Assembly: GCA_902766095.1 (NCBI GenBank)
Contig: CACXCN010000039.1
Location: 1-51,589 of the forward strand
Length of the DNA stretch: 51,589 nt
Reading direction: 5' to 3'
Source of the DNA: an uncultured Selenomonas sp.
GTDB taxonomy: Bacteria > Bacillota > Negativicutes > Selenomonadales > Selenomonadaceae
Below, piece after piece: positions 9,271 through 16,762 of the stretch (position 1 is the stretch's first letter; the number at the start of each line of letters is the position of its first letter). The position numbers and the translations under genes are program-made. The notes under the pieces were generated by a model, which was not told the DNA's origin, ran no database searches, and saw only the letters and a list, made by a program, of their open reading frames with translations.

Positions 9271-9364
9271 TTTATCTGCTTCTTTCTGCCCTGTATGCCT
9301 TGATCATATCCGTATTCATCGACGATCTTGGTGGCTGAACCATCCATAACCTTTTCTATGAGTA

Positions 9365-9370
9365 AGTATA
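9365..9370 (-). promoter_or_regulatory. Candidate extended -10 promoter of the galE-like gene
   Basis: The minus strand reads TGCTATACT, an extended -10 (TGn plus TATACT at 9365-9370). No good -35 is present. A short inverted repeat (GGATTTTT/AAAATCC, 9383-9400) covers the -35 region. It lies in the 311-base gap 9271-9581, which otherwise holds the leader of galE and the promoter of the divergent oxidoreductase. I saw no credible gene there. Confidence 0.45.
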
Positions 9371-9534
9371 GCATCATTATCTGGATTTTTCTCAAAATCC
9401 TCGTATATTATAGATTACATCGAGATAAACAATTTCTTGATAATCTCCTTCGACTTCCTAGGTACATCCCTAGCCGATTTCAAGTATTTCCGCCCAATTG
9501 TTCCCATTTTGTAGCCATTAAGCTATTATTTTGC

Positions 9535-9540
9535 TATAAT
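9535..9540 (+). promoter_or_regulatory. Extended -10 promoter of the GltD/NfnB-like gene
   Basis: The plus strand reads TTGCTATAAT: a perfect -10 TATAAT at 9535-9540 with the TGn extension. The -35 position (TAGCCA) is weak. The gene start at 9582 has AAGGTG as ribosome-binding site. Confidence 0.6.
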
Positions 9541-9581
9541 AGTAGCTGTAAATACCGCATTGAAAGGACGAAGGTGATTTT

Positions 9582-10814
9582 ATGGCAGTACATGTCATCA
9601 ACGAAGCACGGCGCTGCCTGCAGTGCAAGAAGCCGATGTGCAGGCTGAAAGGCTGCCCTGTACAGACGAATATACCGGAAATGATCAAGCTGTTCCTGAA
9701 CGGAAAGATCGACGAGGCGGGCGCCATGCTATTCGATAACAACCCCATGAGCGTCATCTGCTCCCTCGTCTGCGACCATGAAGCGCAGTGCGAAGGTCAC
9801 TGCATACAAGGGCATAAAGATGCACCCGTACAGATATCCTCCATCGAGCACTACATATCCGATACGTGGCTTGACAAAGTACATCTGCAGGCCGAGGCCC
9901 CCAAGGGACAATATGTAGCCATCATCGGCTCCGGCCCGGCCGGCATCACTGTCGCCGTGAAACTGGCCCAAAAGGGCTATGACGTTACCCTGTTCGAGCG
10001 CATGGACCGCCTGGGCGGCATGATGCGCTACGGCATACCGGATTTCCGCCTGCCGAAAACCATCCTCGACCGCTATCAGACGAAACTGACGGAGCTCGGC
10101 ATCCACATCCGCCCCAACACGACCATCGGCGGTGCCCTGAGTCTCGATACGCTCTTCGATGATGGTTTTGACGCCGTGTTTATCGGTTCCGGTGTATGGC
10201 GTCCCCGCCGGCTCGGTGTCAAAGGCGAAAGTCTGGGCAACTGCCATTTCGCAGTCGACTACCTGCAGAACCCTGATGTCTTCCAGCTCGGCGATACGGT
10301 CGCCGTCATCGGCTCGGGCAACTCGGCCATGGATGTCGCCCGCACAGCCATCCGCAAAGGCAGCCGCCATGTCACCGTATTCGCCCGCCATACTGCCATA
10401 ACCGCCAGCCAGCGCGAAGCCGACTACGCCCAGGCGGATGGCGTAGAATTCGCCTACTGCCAGGCCATCGACTCCATCACACGTCAGGGACCGATGCTGC
10501 GTACACGCCATTTCGATGACGACGGCAACTGCATCGCGGAGGACGAGCCTGTGCTCTATCCGGCTGACAGCACCATCATCGCCGTCAGCCAGCAGGCCAA
10601 GGACAAGATTGTCAAATCGACTCATAATGTGGAGACCACGGATAAAGGACTTATAAAGGTCGATGAGCACGGAGCGACCACACGCGAAGGAGTATTCGCC
10701 GGTGGCGATGTCGTACTCGGCCCCTGGAATGTCGTCCAAGCGGTCAAAAACGCAAAAATCGCTGCGATCGCCATGGATGAATATCTGCAAAGCAAAGCCG
10801 GTACGAAGAAATAA
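9582..10814 (+). CDS. Glutamate synthase small subunit-like / NfnB-like NAD(P) oxidoreductase
   Basis: This is a 410-residue flavoprotein of the GltD family. The N-terminal ferredoxin-like domain carries cysteine sets CLQCKKPMCRLKGCP (residues 14-26) and CSLVC...CEGHC, expected to hold 4Fe-4S clusters. The FAD-binding motif IIGSGPAGITVA and the NAD(P)-binding motif VIGSGNSAMDVA follow. The end GVFAGGDVVLGPWNVVQAVKNAK is the family FAD site. No glutamate synthase large subunit and no NfnA partner is adjacent, so it may work alone or with a distant partner. Candidate roles are electron transfer between NADPH, ferredoxin and an unknown acceptor. It is the only plus-strand gene in the first 16 kb. 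Confidence 0.85.
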   Translation: MAVHVINEARRCLQCKKPMCRLKGCPVQTNIPEMIKLFLNGKIDEAGAMLFDNNPMSVICSLVCDHEAQCEGHCIQGHKDAPVQISSIEHYISDTWLDKVHLQAEAPKGQYVAIIGSGPAGITVAVKLAQKGYDVTLFERMDRLGGMMRYGIPDFRLPKTILDRYQTKLTELGIHIRPNTTIGGALSLDTLFDDGFDAVFIGSGVWRPRRLGVKGESLGNCHFAVDYLQNPDVFQLGDTVAVIGSGNSAMDVARTAIRKGSRHVTVFARHTAITASQREADYAQADGVEFAYCQAIDSITRQGPMLRTRHFDDDGNCIAEDEPVLYPADSTIIAVSQQAKDKIVKSTHNVETTDKGLIKVDEHGATTREGVFAGGDVVLGPWNVVQAVKNAKIAAIAMDEYLQSKAGTKK

Positions 10815-10844
10815 TCCGGTGCTGGATGCATGGAATACGAAAGA

Positions 10845-10886
10845 GGCTCGTGAGGCAACACGATTTACGGTGTTGCCTCACGAGCC
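10845..10886. terminator. Bidirectional terminator between convergent genes
   Basis: A perfect 17-bp stem begins GGCTCGTGAGGCAACAC and closes on its complement, with an 8-base loop. It has CCTTCTTTAT on the plus side and CTTTCG on the minus side. It lies between the plus-strand oxidoreductase and the minus-strand HD-GYP gene and can serve both. Confidence 0.85.
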
Positions 10887-10900
10887 CCTTCTTTATGCAG

Positions 10901-11983
10901 TTACTCTGAAGCCTCGCTGGCGGTCAGAACATAGTCGATCTTCACATCGCTGGAACGGTTAAGGTCTACGAACTCACCCGTCGTCGTCTGCACGACCGGC
11001 AGCGCATTGACACGGCTCTCGTCGATATAGACGATGCGCCCCCGGCGCCCGTCGGACAGCATGACCCAGTTGCCATTCAGCGCATGGCCGACATAGCGTA
11101 TGAATTTCACGCCATACTCCGGATCGAGCTTGCCTGACAGTACGTCATCGTGCAGCACATCGAATACATCGAAAGGCGAACGCCGCTTGGCAAATACGCG
11201 GTCGGCAGCCATGGCATCATATACATCCAGTATAGCCAGTATACGACCGAAATCCGATATCTGATCCTTCACGGCATGGTTCGGGTAGCCCGAGCCATCG
11301 CAGCGCTCATGATGCTGCAGCACCCCGAGCAATATATCACGGTTCATAGACAGAGCCGTATTCTTGAGCATTTCATAGCCATAGGCCGGATGCTTCTTCA
11401 CCTCGGCGAATTCCTCATCCGTCAGTTTGCCCGGCTTGTCCAGTATCGCCTCTGATATCTTCAGCTTGCCCACATCGTGCAACAGACCAGCCGCCACCAG
11501 ATTCTCACCTTTGTCAACCGGCAGGCGCATCCAGCGCGCCATCAGGCCGGCCAGTATCGCTACATGGATGCAGTGGTGGATGAGGTAGCCGCCGCTGCGG
11601 GTCATATTATGAATCTGCGATACGGCCTTGGCCCCGTTGCTGAGCTCCCGCATCCGCTTCGAACGTATGAGCTGGTGCAGGTTGTCGATATCGAGCTGGC
11701 CACTCTCCCGCAGGTTCGTGAATATATCACCGACCGACTCATATACCTCGTTGTACGTCGTCACATAGTTATTATCCAGCAGGAACTCCTTGCCTGGGAT
11801 ATCAGCCTCTACATCCGGCTCCTCGATATAGATCGAGAATATCGGCCGGTCGAGCAGGTTGAATATGATATCGTTGTTCAGAATGGTCCCCGCTGTCAGC
11901 AGCGTATTGCCATCCGCCTCCACTACATCACGTCCTACCTTCATACCTGATCGCAGGTTTTCAATAGCATATGCTTTCAGCAC
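10901..11983 (-). CDS. HD-GYP domain protein, probable c-di-GMP phosphodiesterase
   Basis: The 360-residue product has an N-terminal region of about 130 residues without a recognised sensor, followed by an HD-GYP domain. The domain shows HCIHVAILAGL, the metal-binding GLLHDVGKLKI, KKHPAYGYEML, the diagnostic HHERCDGSGYP and LDVYDAMAADR. HD-GYP enzymes hydrolyse cyclic di-GMP. The sequence GSGYP keeps the GYP triad, which suggests activity. The start is taken as GTG 11983 because TCCTCC on the plus strand (GGAGGA on the minus) lies eight bases upstream; the longer ATG 12013 lacks a site. A palindromic operator candidate lies about 100 bases upstream. Confidence 0.88.
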   Translation of the reverse strand: MLKAYAIENLRSGMKVGRDVVEADGNTLLTAGTILNNDIIFNLLDRPIFSIYIEEPDVEADIPGKEFLLDNNYVTTYNEVYESVGDIFTNLRESGQLDIDNLHQLIRSKRMRELSNGAKAVSQIHNMTRSGGYLIHHCIHVAILAGLMARWMRLPVDKGENLVAAGLLHDVGKLKISEAILDKPGKLTDEEFAEVKKHPAYGYEMLKNTALSMNRDILLGVLQHHERCDGSGYPNHAVKDQISDFGRILAILDVYDAMAADRVFAKRRSPFDVFDVLHDDVLSGKLDPEYGVKFIRYVGHALNGNWVMLSDGRRGRIVYIDESRVNALPVVQTTTGEFVDLNRSSDVKIDYVLTASEASE

Positions 11984-12086
11984 GATTCCATTCCTCCATA
12001 CTACCATGACCAATGGCTCTTCCCTGATTGTCCGGATATCTCAGTTCGTACGAGCTGCTGGCGGTGCCACATGATACATTTTTAAC

Positions 12087-12112
12087 CGTAGACATTGTTA
12101 ACAACGTCTACG
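12087..12112. promoter_or_regulatory. 26-bp palindrome, operator candidate
   Basis: CGTAGACATTG and CAACGTCTACG flank a central TTAA; the two halves are complementary except for one position each side. With no loop it is a poor hairpin and a good protein-binding site. It lies about 14 bases downstream of the predicted -10 of the HD-GYP promoter, a position where a bound repressor would block RNA polymerase. Confidence 0.55.
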
Positions 12113-12125
12113 TTCCACGCACCTT

Positions 12126-12154
12126 AGTATATAACTTTCTACAGCCTCCCGCAA
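12126..12154 (-). promoter_or_regulatory. Candidate promoter of the HD-GYP gene
   Basis: On the minus strand, -35 TTGCGG (12149-12154) and -10 TATACT (12126-12131) are 17 bases apart. The predicted leader is about 135 bases and contains the palindrome at 12087-12112. Confidence 0.5.
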
Positions 12155-12204
12155 ATTCCTGCCCGAAATGAAATTTAGCCAGCAGAAAATATCTGTATAC
12201 AGAA

Positions 12205-12241
12205 AAGCTGCAGGGAACGCCAATAGCATCCCCTGCAGCTT
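12205..12241 (-). terminator. Rho-independent terminator of the glutamine synthetase gene
   Basis: Arms AAGCTGCAGGG (12205-12215) and CCCTGCAGCTT (12231-12241) pair perfectly. On the minus strand the stem runs into TTTTCTG. It lies about 30 bases after the stop codon at 12272. Confidence 0.8.
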
Positions 12242-12271
12242 CATTTGCAGATATACGGTTCAGGCTATCAC

Positions 12272-14152
12272 TCAGATGATATTGCGGGTATACTCATCAT
12301 AGAGGCTCTTGAGTTCCTCGATCTTGTCGTACATCTCTACCTGCAGACCCGAGGCCGTAGCATAGTCGCCCTCATTCAGAGCATTCGTCAGCAGCGTGAA
12401 CAGCGACTTCTCGTCGATGCTGTCCTTCGCGAGGTAAGCGCGCAGACCGCTGATCTTGTTCCAGTTGTAGGCATCCTGATCGGTTACGAAATCGCACTCG
12501 ACTTCCTTGGCCTTGCGGACGATGTCACGGTTCTCCGGGATGATGCGGGAGATGAGCTCGGTCTTCCAGCGCAGCAGAGCGCCATCCTTGAATGCCTCGA
12601 TGATCTGGTCACGCATAGCGCCGCCCTTCGTGATGATGGCCTTCTTCTCCGGGAAGTTCTCGAAGTTCTGCATGTTCTCCCAGACAGTAGCCGGAGCCGT
12701 GCCGAACAGCTCGTTGCGCTCCTCCTCGGAATAGTCCTCGAATACATTGTGCTCCGAGCGATAAGCGCGGTCCTTCTCGAGGTAGAAGCCATCCTCGCCC
12801 GGCTTCTTGGAGAGTTCCTTGAGCAGCTCAGCCGTCGTATGGCTGACGGCAGCCTCGATACCATCGAGTGCTGCCGAGTAAGCAGCCGCCAGGACGAGGT
12901 AGGTATTGCTGTACGGGTTGCAGGCGCGCAGCTCAAAGCGCGTAGCATACGGATTCGTGAGGTCGCGGATCAGACCGGCCAGGACCGTACGGTTACGGGA
13001 AGGAACGGACGGATCCGTGCCGAGCGAGGTGACGACGCAGATCGGAGCCTCGAAGCCCGGCTTCAGACGATTTAGCGAATCATTCGTAGCCGAAACGAAC
13101 GGATTGATGACCTCGTAGTTCTTCAGCAGGCCCATGATAGCGCCATAGCCGATTGCGCTCATGAAGTCTTTCTTCTGATCAGCAGCCGTGAAGGCATTAT
13201 GCACCTTGCCGTCCTTCGTCACGACAGCCATGCCGATATGCGTATGCTCACCATTGCCAGCGAGGCCGATCATCGGCTTAGCCTTGAAGCTGACCTCGAG
13301 CCCCTGGAAGCGGAAGATCTCTTTGACGAGCGTGCGGACGAATATCTCGTTATCAGCGGCCTGCACAGCATCGGCAAAACGCCAGTCAATCTCGATCTGC
13401 TCGCAGACATGAGTCGTATTGCCCTTCTCGTCGATCTGGGCCTTCATGCCGCCGACTTCTTTGTGGCCCATCTCTACCTTCAGGCCATATCTATCGAGCT
13501 CGGTTACGCACTGCTCAAGAGCCGTGCGGACAGCGCCATGCGTGCGCTCCCAATACTGCTCCTGCAGTACCTGCGAAGCGGACAGCTCCTCGATGGAAGC
13601 CTCCTCGAGCGGGGTCTTGACCCAGAGCTCGAGCTCCGTGGCCGAGGTGAACTGGATATCCACGATATCATTGCCATCGACATCGAAGCCCGAGATTTTC
13701 GGATTCTTGTGGAACAGGTCGAGCAGGTCTTTCTTCACATAGCTCAGCGTATCAGCCAAGACGGCACGCGAATCAACGCGCTTACCCTCATGGATCAGGA
13801 ACGACGGTATGCGCAGCGTGCCCGTCGGCAGGTCGAGCTCATCGTCGATGTTCTCGAAGTTGTAATCGACGAACCAGTTAACCGTCGGGTCTACCGGCAT
13901 GTCGACCTTGGCGTTGTTCAGCGTGGCGATGCCCGGCAGGACGACGGACGAACCATCGGTCTGGACTGCGGTGCCAGCATAGAAATCATCGATATCCTTC
14001 AGGAATATGCGCATCGGAATCTTCTCATCGGTATCATTGCCGGCCATATCCACACCGACCAGCGATACGAACTTGATCTCCGGATGAGCCTTCAGCATCT
14101 CGAGAATATCTTCTTTTTTGGAATTTGCCGGGATAACATAGAGCAGGTTCAT
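12272..14152 (-). CDS. Long glutamine synthetase (divergent GlnA type)
   Basis: This is a 626-residue glutamine synthetase-like enzyme (ATP-dependent ligation of ammonia to glutamate). It is longer than the usual 440-470 residues of GSI because of about 150 extra C-terminal residues that look helical. The catalytic core is recognisable: beta-Grasp-like N-domain; metal-ligand region FDVDGNDIVDIQFTSATELEL cut at residues 156-176; NGEHTH (300-305); ATNDSLNRLKPGFEAP (355-370) in place of NSYKRLVPGYEAP; RNRT (386-389); and RFELRACNPYSNTYL (405-419). The substitutions in these motifs leave room for another gamma-glutamyl ligase substrate. ATG 14152 has AAGGAGG six bases before it. A terminator-like hairpin in the leader suggests attenuation. 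Confidence 0.82.
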   Translation of the reverse strand: MNLLYVIPANSKKEDILEMLKAHPEIKFVSLVGVDMAGNDTDEKIPMRIFLKDIDDFYAGTAVQTDGSSVVLPGIATLNNAKVDMPVDPTVNWFVDYNFENIDDELDLPTGTLRIPSFLIHEGKRVDSRAVLADTLSYVKKDLLDLFHKNPKISGFDVDGNDIVDIQFTSATELELWVKTPLEEASIEELSASQVLQEQYWERTHGAVRTALEQCVTELDRYGLKVEMGHKEVGGMKAQIDEKGNTTHVCEQIEIDWRFADAVQAADNEIFVRTLVKEIFRFQGLEVSFKAKPMIGLAGNGEHTHIGMAVVTKDGKVHNAFTAADQKKDFMSAIGYGAIMGLLKNYEVINPFVSATNDSLNRLKPGFEAPICVVTSLGTDPSVPSRNRTVLAGLIRDLTNPYATRFELRACNPYSNTYLVLAAAYSAALDGIEAAVSHTTAELLKELSKKPGEDGFYLEKDRAYRSEHNVFEDYSEEERNELFGTAPATVWENMQNFENFPEKKAIITKGGAMRDQIIEAFKDGALLRWKTELISRIIPENRDIVRKAKEVECDFVTDQDAYNWNKISGLRAYLAKDSIDEKSLFTLLTNALNEGDYATASGLQVEMYDKIEELKSLYDEYTRNII

Positions 14153-14153
14153 A

Positions 14154-14228
14154 TTAATCCTCCTTAAACAAAAAGAAAAAGCCATACACGAAAAGCACTC
14201 GACTTTTCGTATATGGCTCCATTGCCAT
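14154..14228 (-). other. Possible 24-codon leader ORF before glutamine synthetase
   Basis: An open frame starts ATG GCA ATG GAG and reads through both arms of the leader hairpin. It ends with TAA one base before the glutamine synthetase ATG. It contains three consecutive Phe/Leu codons, but these come from the U-tract of the hairpin. The putative ribosome-binding site (AAGAG) is weak. It may be chance; its placement over the terminator is why it is listed. Confidence 0.2.
14171..14218 (-). terminator. Terminator hairpin inside the glutamine synthetase leader (attenuator candidate)
   Basis: A 16-bp stem (14180-14195 with 14203-14218, one G-T pair, 7-base loop) is followed on the minus strand by TTTTTCTTTTTG. 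It lies about 25 bases downstream of a strong promoter's start site and 28 bases upstream of the gene. It is therefore within the gene's own transcript, not only an end for ilvD. Five bases upstream, ATGGC (14224-14228) can pair with GCCAT in the 5' arm, a weak competing hairpin. Confidence 0.7.
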
Positions 14229-14249
14229 TGGTTTTTCTCTTATGCAACT

Positions 14250-14278
14250 ATAGTAGCACATCGAGGACCATTTGTAAA
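14250..14278 (-). promoter_or_regulatory. Promoter of the glutamine synthetase gene
   Basis: On the minus strand, -35 TTTACA (14273-14278) and -10 TACTAT (14250-14255) have an exact 17-base spacer. It sits between the ilvD stop and the leader hairpin. Transcription is expected to start near 14243. Confidence 0.75.
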
Positions 14279-14329
14279 GCCCAACTTGCTTTTTCTATCG
14301 AATAAATATTCACTTGCCTCGGAGCACGG

Positions 14330-15982
14330 TCACTCAACAATCGCTCCGGTGCTGGCCGATGTCGTCATACGGGCATAGCGGGCCAGATAGCCGGTCTTGA
14401 TCTTCGGCTCCGGCTTCTTCCAGGCCTTGCGGCGCTCAGCCAGCTCAGCATCACTGACTTCGAGCTCCAGCGAGCGGTTCGGAATATCTATCGATATGAC
14501 ATCGCCATCATGGATCAGGGCGATTGGGCCGCCTGCCATAGCCTCCGGCGATATATGGCCGATGCAGGCCCCCTGGCTGGCACCGCTGAAGCGGCCATCG
14601 GTGATGAGTCCCACGCGCAGTCCCATGCCGGTGATAGCAGCCGTCGGGTTCAGCATCTCCTGCATGCCCGGGCCGCCCTTCGGGCCTTCATAGCGGATGA
14701 CAACGACATCGCCATCATGGATCTGACCGCCCATGATAGCATCGATGGCTGCTTCCTCGGAGTCATAGCACTTAGCCGTCCCTTTGTACGTCAGCATGTC
14801 CTCAGCCACAGCCGAGGCCTTGACTACCGCATAGTCAGGCGCCAGATTGCCCTTCAGGATGGCGATGCCGCCCTCCGGACGATAGGGATTGTCGACACTA
14901 TGGATGACATCACGGTTCAGCACCTCGGCATCCTTTATGCGGTCGCCCACCGTGCCCGTGACCGTGAGGGCATCGAGATGGATGAGTCCCTTCGTCGAGA
15001 GCTCATGCATGACGGCCGGTATGCCGCCCGCCTCATCGAGGTCGATCATATGATGCTTGCCTGCCGGGCTCAGCTTCGTGATATACGGCGTGCGGCGGCT
15101 GATCTCATCGAACAGCGGTGCCGGCAGCTCGAGACCCGCCTCATGCGCGATAGCCGTCAGATGCAGGACCGTATTCGACGAGCCGCCGATGCCCATGTCG
15201 ACGGTGATGGCATTCTCGAAAGCCTCGCGCGTCATGATGTCGCGCGGCTTTATGTCTTTGGCCACGAGGTCCATGATGACATGGCCGGCCTGCTTGGCCA
15301 GCAGACGGCGGGCTCCGTTGTAGGCAGCCGGTATCGTGCCATTGCCCGGCAGCGCCATGCCCAGTACCTCGGAGAGCGAATTCATCGTATTGGCCGTGAA
15401 CAGACCAGCGCAGGAGCCGCAACCCGGGCAGGCATGAGCCTCGAGGTCGGCCATCTCTGCGTCATCCATCTGACCGGCTGCATATTTGCCAGCTGCCTCG
15501 AATGCCTGGCTGACACTGATATCGCGGCCATGGAAGCGTCCCGGCAGCATCGGGCCGCCCGATACGACTACGGAAGGAATATTCAGGCGGGCCGCCGCCA
15601 TCAGCATGCCCGGCACGATCTTATCGCAGTTCGGTATGAGTACGAGACCATCAAAACCGGCCGACATCGCCATAGCCTCTATGGAGTCAGCGATGAGCTC
15701 ACGGCTGGCCAGCGAGTATTTCATGCCCGTATGGCCCATGGCGATGCCATCGCAGACACCGATGGCCGGGAACTCGATCGGCGTACCGCCGGCGGCCGCG
15801 ACGCCCAGCTTCGCCGCCTCGGCGATCTCGCGCAGATGGATATGACCTGGCACTACCTCGTTGAAAGCATTGCATATACCGATGAGCGGTTTTTTCAAAT
15901 CCTCCGGGCCAAAGCCATTGGCATGGAACAACGAACGATGGGCACAACGTGTCGGCCCCTTCTTGACGATATCTGATCTCAT
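14330..15982 (-). CDS. ilvD: Dihydroxy-acid dehydratase
   Basis: This iron-sulfur enzyme converts 2,3-dihydroxy-isovalerate or -methylvalerate into the 2-keto acids leading to valine, leucine and isoleucine. The 550-residue length is normal. Visible motifs are [16 protein letters not shown] at the N-terminus, the cluster cysteines in [11 protein letters not shown] and [19 protein letters not shown], and the C-terminal [14 protein letters not shown] and [28 protein letters not shown] precedes the ATG. No other branched-chain gene is adjacent, unlike many Firmicutes where ilv genes cluster. I found no T-box or leucine-rich leader peptide upstream. Confidence 0.97.
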   Translation of the reverse strand: MRSDIVKKGPTRCAHRSLFHANGFGPEDLKKPLIGICNAFNEVVPGHIHLREIAEAAKLGVAAAGGTPIEFPAIGVCDGIAMGHTGMKYSLASRELIADSIEAMAMSAGFDGLVLIPNCDKIVPGMLMAAARLNIPSVVVSGGPMLPGRFHGRDISVSQAFEAAGKYAAGQMDDAEMADLEAHACPGCGSCAGLFTANTMNSLSEVLGMALPGNGTIPAAYNGARRLLAKQAGHVIMDLVAKDIKPRDIMTREAFENAITVDMGIGGSSNTVLHLTAIAHEAGLELPAPLFDEISRRTPYITKLSPAGKHHMIDLDEAGGIPAVMHELSTKGLIHLDALTVTGTVGDRIKDAEVLNRDVIHSVDNPYRPEGGIAILKGNLAPDYAVVKASAVAEDMLTYKGTAKCYDSEEAAIDAIMGGQIHDGDVVVIRYEGPKGGPGMQEMLNPTAAITGMGLRVGLITDGRFSGASQGACIGHISPEAMAGGPIALIHDGDVISIDIPNRSLELEVSDAELAERRKAWKKPEPKIKTGYLARYARMTTSASTGAIVE

Positions 15983-16066
15983 ACTAACTCTCCTAACGCA
16001 TCACACATATTCAGTCGTCTATTTGAGAATTACAAACTGTCATCTCAAGCGACATACTGTATTACA

Positions 16067-16095
16067 ATTCTACCGCAAATCAGGTCTATATTCAA
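16067..16095 (-). promoter_or_regulatory. Promoter of ilvD
   Basis: On the minus strand, -35 TTGAAT (16090-16095) and -10 TAGAAT (16067-16072) are 17 bases apart, in the 147-base gap between cobO and ilvD. The leader of about 80 bases contains an imperfect inverted repeat bounded by GAATT (16026-16070). Confidence 0.65.
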
Positions 16096-16129
16096 TACCC
16101 TGTGTGAAATATATGCGCGTGTTATCGGT

Positions 16130-16675
16130 TCAGAACTCTATTCCGAGCTGAGCCGGTATCCCCTGCTCATACGGATGCTTTATGAGCTTCATCTCGGTGA
16201 CGAGATCCGCCCGGGCTACGATCTCCGGAGCCGCATCGCGTCCTGTCAGCAAGACATGCATATCCGACGGGCGCATATCCAGCACCGCCAGTACCTCATC
16301 GATCGTGAGCAGGCCGAACTTCACCGCATAGTTGATCTCATCCATGATCAGCAGATCGGCCTCGCCGTTCTTCATGATAGATTTGACCCGCTCCAGCCCC
16401 GCCAGGGCAGCCTCACGGTGCGCCTTCTTATCCTGTGCCCCGGCACCGCGCCGCGTGAACCCGTGGCCGCACTGCTCGATGGCGATGCGCCCCTCCGCTG
16501 CCGCCAGAATCTTTATGGCCTTCATCTCGCCAGTCGATTTCCTGTTCTTTATGAACTGTATGATATGTACGCGCAAGCCGGCGCCCCAGGCCCGCACTGC
16601 GAGCCCCATCGCCGCAGTAGTCTTCCCCTTGCCATCGCCGGTATGTATCAGCACGAGGCCATGACGTTCTGCCAT
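16130..16675 (-). CDS. cobO: Corrinoid adenosyltransferase (CobO/BtuR family)
   Basis: This enzyme attaches the adenosyl group from ATP to cob(I)alamin or cobyrinate diamide to form adenosyl-corrinoids. The 181-residue product starts with the family P-loop HTGDGKGKTTAAMGLAVRAWG. It continues with IIQFIKN, CGHGFTRRG, the Walker B-like LLIMDEINYAVKFGLL and LTGRDA. The ending EMKLIKHPYEQGIPAQLGIEF is typical of this family. It is a lone gene here, without other cobalamin genes, so it may serve salvage as well as synthesis. It is divergent from the SGNH hydrolase gene. Confidence 0.95.
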   Translation of the reverse strand: MAERHGLVLIHTGDGKGKTTAAMGLAVRAWGAGLRVHIIQFIKNRKSTGEMKAIKILAAAEGRIAIEQCGHGFTRRGAGAQDKKAHREAALAGLERVKSIMKNGEADLLIMDEINYAVKFGLLTIDEVLAVLDMRPSDMHVLLTGRDAAPEIVARADLVTEMKLIKHPYEQGIPAQLGIEF

Positions 16676-16762
16676 ATTCTTTCCTCCCTGTCGCTATTTA
16701 TGATATACTTTAAATTATGCTATACTGTATTATATAATAAAATCCTATATCCGGAGTCTTTT

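Noticed and set aside
9271..9581. Small gene in the 311-base gap
   Set aside because: The open frames there have no ribosome-binding site and cross the promoters of both neighbours; composition is that of an AT-rich spacer.
14510..15976. 488-codon plus-strand open frame over ilvD
   Set aside because: Antisense shadow of ilvD without family resemblance or ribosome-binding site.
15983..16129. Possible T-box or leader peptide before ilvD
   Set aside because: No T-box sequence, no terminator/antiterminator pair and no run of branched-chain codons; only an imperfect inverted repeat.
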